Source: a virus. From it: a DNA stretch of 35,827 bases. The DNA lies in IMG/VR virus record IMGVR_UViG_3300042525_000101, positions 1-35,827 of that record; one strand, written 5' to 3'. Shown piece by piece: positions 35,111-35,827 of the stretch (position 1 is its first letter; each line of letters starts with the position of its first letter). Below the pieces are notes generated by a model. The model saw nothing but the letters and a program-made list of their open reading frames with translations. It ran no database searches and was not told the origin of the DNA. The position numbers were made by a program, and so were the translations under genes.

Positions 35111-35497
35111 ATGAAAACGTGCAGCCGCTGCAACACCGAAAAACCTCTTGATGCTTACTATCAGCGACACACAACCAAAGATCGGCTTTGCTCTTGGTGC
35201 AAGGATTGTCACAAAAAGCGCGTAAAAGAAAACCAATGGAAACGACCGCAAAACGTGGGGATACATACCTCGCGTGTGCCGCCCTGGTTGACCAAAGATG
35301 ACTGGATGGCGATAGCTGGAATTTATGAAACCGCCAAACATCTGACTAAAACATTGCGCGTTCAAATGGTTGTCGATCACATAATTCCTTTGCGCGGGGA
35401 AAATGTTTCCGGCCTTCATGTTCCATCCAATTTGCAGGTCATCAGCGCGTCTGAAAACAGCAGCAAAAGGAACACGACCTGTGGACAAGTCTGTTAA
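35111..35497 (+). CDS. HNH endonuclease with N-terminal zinc finger, 128 residues
   Basis: The product begins MKTCSRCNTEKPLDAYYQRH with Cys pairs at about 4/7 and a second CSWCKDC cluster, then a Lys-rich linker. Its HNH region contains MVVDHIIPLRGENVSGLHVP and SNLQVISASENSSKRN, which fits the His-Asn-rich fold of phage HNH nucleases. AAGGGTG precedes the ATG. The N-terminal module resembles that of the HNH gene at 17923. It lies alone on the plus strand between two minus-strand units, consistent with an independent mobile gene or a packaging-associated HNH. Confidence 0.85.
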   Translation: MKTCSRCNTEKPLDAYYQRHTTKDRLCSWCKDCHKKRVKENQWKRPQNVGIHTSRVPPWLTKDDWMAIAGIYETAKHLTKTLRVQMVVDHIIPLRGENVSGLHVPSNLQVISASENSSKRNTTCGQVC

Positions 35498-35511
35498 TAA
35501 CCTGTGTACAA
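35480..35511. other. Two DnaA-box-like sites
   Basis: TGTGGACAA (35480-35488) and TGTGTACAA (35503-35511) match TGTGGATAA, the reverse complement of the DnaA box, at 8 and 7 of 9 positions. The first lies within the end of the HNH gene. With the AT-rich repeat region that follows, an origin is possible but unproven. Confidence 0.3.
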
Positions 35512-35544
35512 ACTTGCTGGCATGATTCTTGGTTATATAGAATA

Positions 35545-35607
35545 TAGTACTGTTCTACATTAGTACTACTACATTACTAGTTCCTTAATACTACTGTCGT
35601 AGTATTA
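35545..35607. repeat. TAGTACT repeats and a perfect 22-base palindrome
   Basis: TAGTACT occurs at 35545-35551 and 35561-35567, 16 bases apart. Bases 35586-35594 (TAATACTAC) pair with 35599-35607 (GTAGTATTA) across TGTC. The region 35498-35678 is non-coding and strongly AT-rich. A regulatory binding cluster or origin element is the likely explanation. Confidence 0.55.
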
Positions 35608-35645
35608 TCGACAATGGTTATATTTCTTAAAAAATATGTATATGG

Positions 35646-35680
35646 AAAAACCCGATTTGCTTAAAAATTAAGCAGGGGTT
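35646..35680 (-). terminator. Terminator of the minus-strand gene at the right edge
   Basis: On the minus strand AACCC (35680-35676) pairs with GGGTT, and TTAAGC/GCTTAA form the inner stem with a short A/T loop; a T-run (bases 35650-35646) follows. It begins at the stop codon of the partial gene 35679-35827. The stem is AT-rich with an internal bulge, so efficiency may be moderate. Confidence 0.55.
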
Positions 35681-35827
35681 ATTTTCCGAATGTGGGGCGT
35701 TTGGGCTTTGGGGCTTTCCATCCCATAGCTTTGAACCTCTCCCGAATATCGGTTCCTGGTGGAGTCCATTTGAATTTGGAATCCAAAATGGTCAACGGTT
35801 CTGATGACTCAGGCTTGGGCGCAGAGG
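35679..35827 (-). CDS. C-terminal part of a small phage protein, homologous to the gene at 1-180
   Basis: The frame is open from the right edge to TAA 35681-35679. The visible residues are SAPKPESSEPLTILDSKFKW, TPPGTDIRERFKAMGWKAPK and PKRPTFGK. All but the last few align with the product of 1-180, with changes such as NK to SK and KPPK to KAPK. If the two ends were joined directly, the combined frame would be 329 bases, one short of in-frame. The two are therefore probably separate repeat units or variants rather than one gene cut cleanly. Confidence 0.72.
   Translation of the reverse strand, partial: SAPKPESSEPLTILDSKFKWTPPGTDIRERFKAMGWKAPKPKRPTFGK

Noticed and set aside
1-35827. tRNA genes
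   Set aside because: I saw no cloverleaf with a T-loop GTTCRANNC consensus in the intergenic spaces; a dedicated tRNA scan would settle this.

Overview
This window is most of a tailed double-stranded DNA phage genome, and possibly nearly all of it. It carries terminase, portal, scaffold, major capsid protein, connector genes, several fibre or adhesin genes, three large ejection-type proteins, a holin and an endolysin. There is no recognisable tape measure, sheath or tail-tube gene, so a short-tailed (podovirus-like) virion is the best reading. Base composition is moderate. The small accessory proteins, the 3-TM holin type and the M15 endolysin are of kinds common in phages of Gram-negative, probably proteobacterial and probably aquatic, hosts. 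The host inference is weak.

Layout. (1) 1-2296, minus strand: a cassette of very small genes, several of them single-pass membrane peptides, plus an ArdC-type antirestriction protein. Most starts share a GGAGATTAGA-like leader and most gaps hold small stem-loops. (2) 2297-2849: a 550-base non-coding divergence region with a strong minus-strand promoter and adjacent inverted repeat, a possible H-type pseudoknot, TTGGT repeats, G/C-rich runs, a strong plus-strand terminator and, overlapping it, a near-consensus plus-strand promoter. (3) 2850-29695, plus strand: one long late operon with genes mostly abutting or overlapping by 1-20 bases. Its order is small proteins, DUF5672-like protein, large terminase, portal, two 13-residue basic micropeptides, scaffold, capsid, connectors, fibres (interrupted by an HNH gene), three ejection-type proteins, small basic proteins, holin, endolysin and methyltransferase. 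(4) 29652-34961, minus strand: a tightly coupled early operon with YqaJ-type exonuclease, RecT-like annealing protein, a DUF736-like protein with an SSB-like acidic tip, a PD-(D/E)XK-like nuclease, a DpdA/TGT-like transglycosylase, a winged-helix protein, a glycosyltransferase, a Cro/CI-like regulator and a membrane peptide. A promoter with a palindromic operator drives it from 35039-34989. (5) 35111-35497: a second HNH gene. (6) 35498-35827: an AT-rich repeat region and a terminator, followed by the 3' end of a gene homologous to the partial gene at position 1.

How it fits together. The late operon builds, fills and releases the virion. The minus-strand right operon supplies two-component recombination (exonuclease plus annealing protein plus an ssDNA-binding-like protein) and probable DNA-modification enzymes. 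The left minus-strand cassette supplies ArdC and small membrane or unknown early proteins. No DNA polymerase, primase, helicase, replication initiator or integrase was recognised. Either those genes lie outside the window or replication depends on the host and on recombination.

The items most worth a second look are the DpdA-like/glycosyltransferase gene group, the overlapping terminator-promoter and pseudoknot candidate in the divergence region, the twin 13-residue basic micropeptides, the hairpins at the ribosome binding sites of both HNH genes, and the homologous but diverged gene ends at the two edges of the window.
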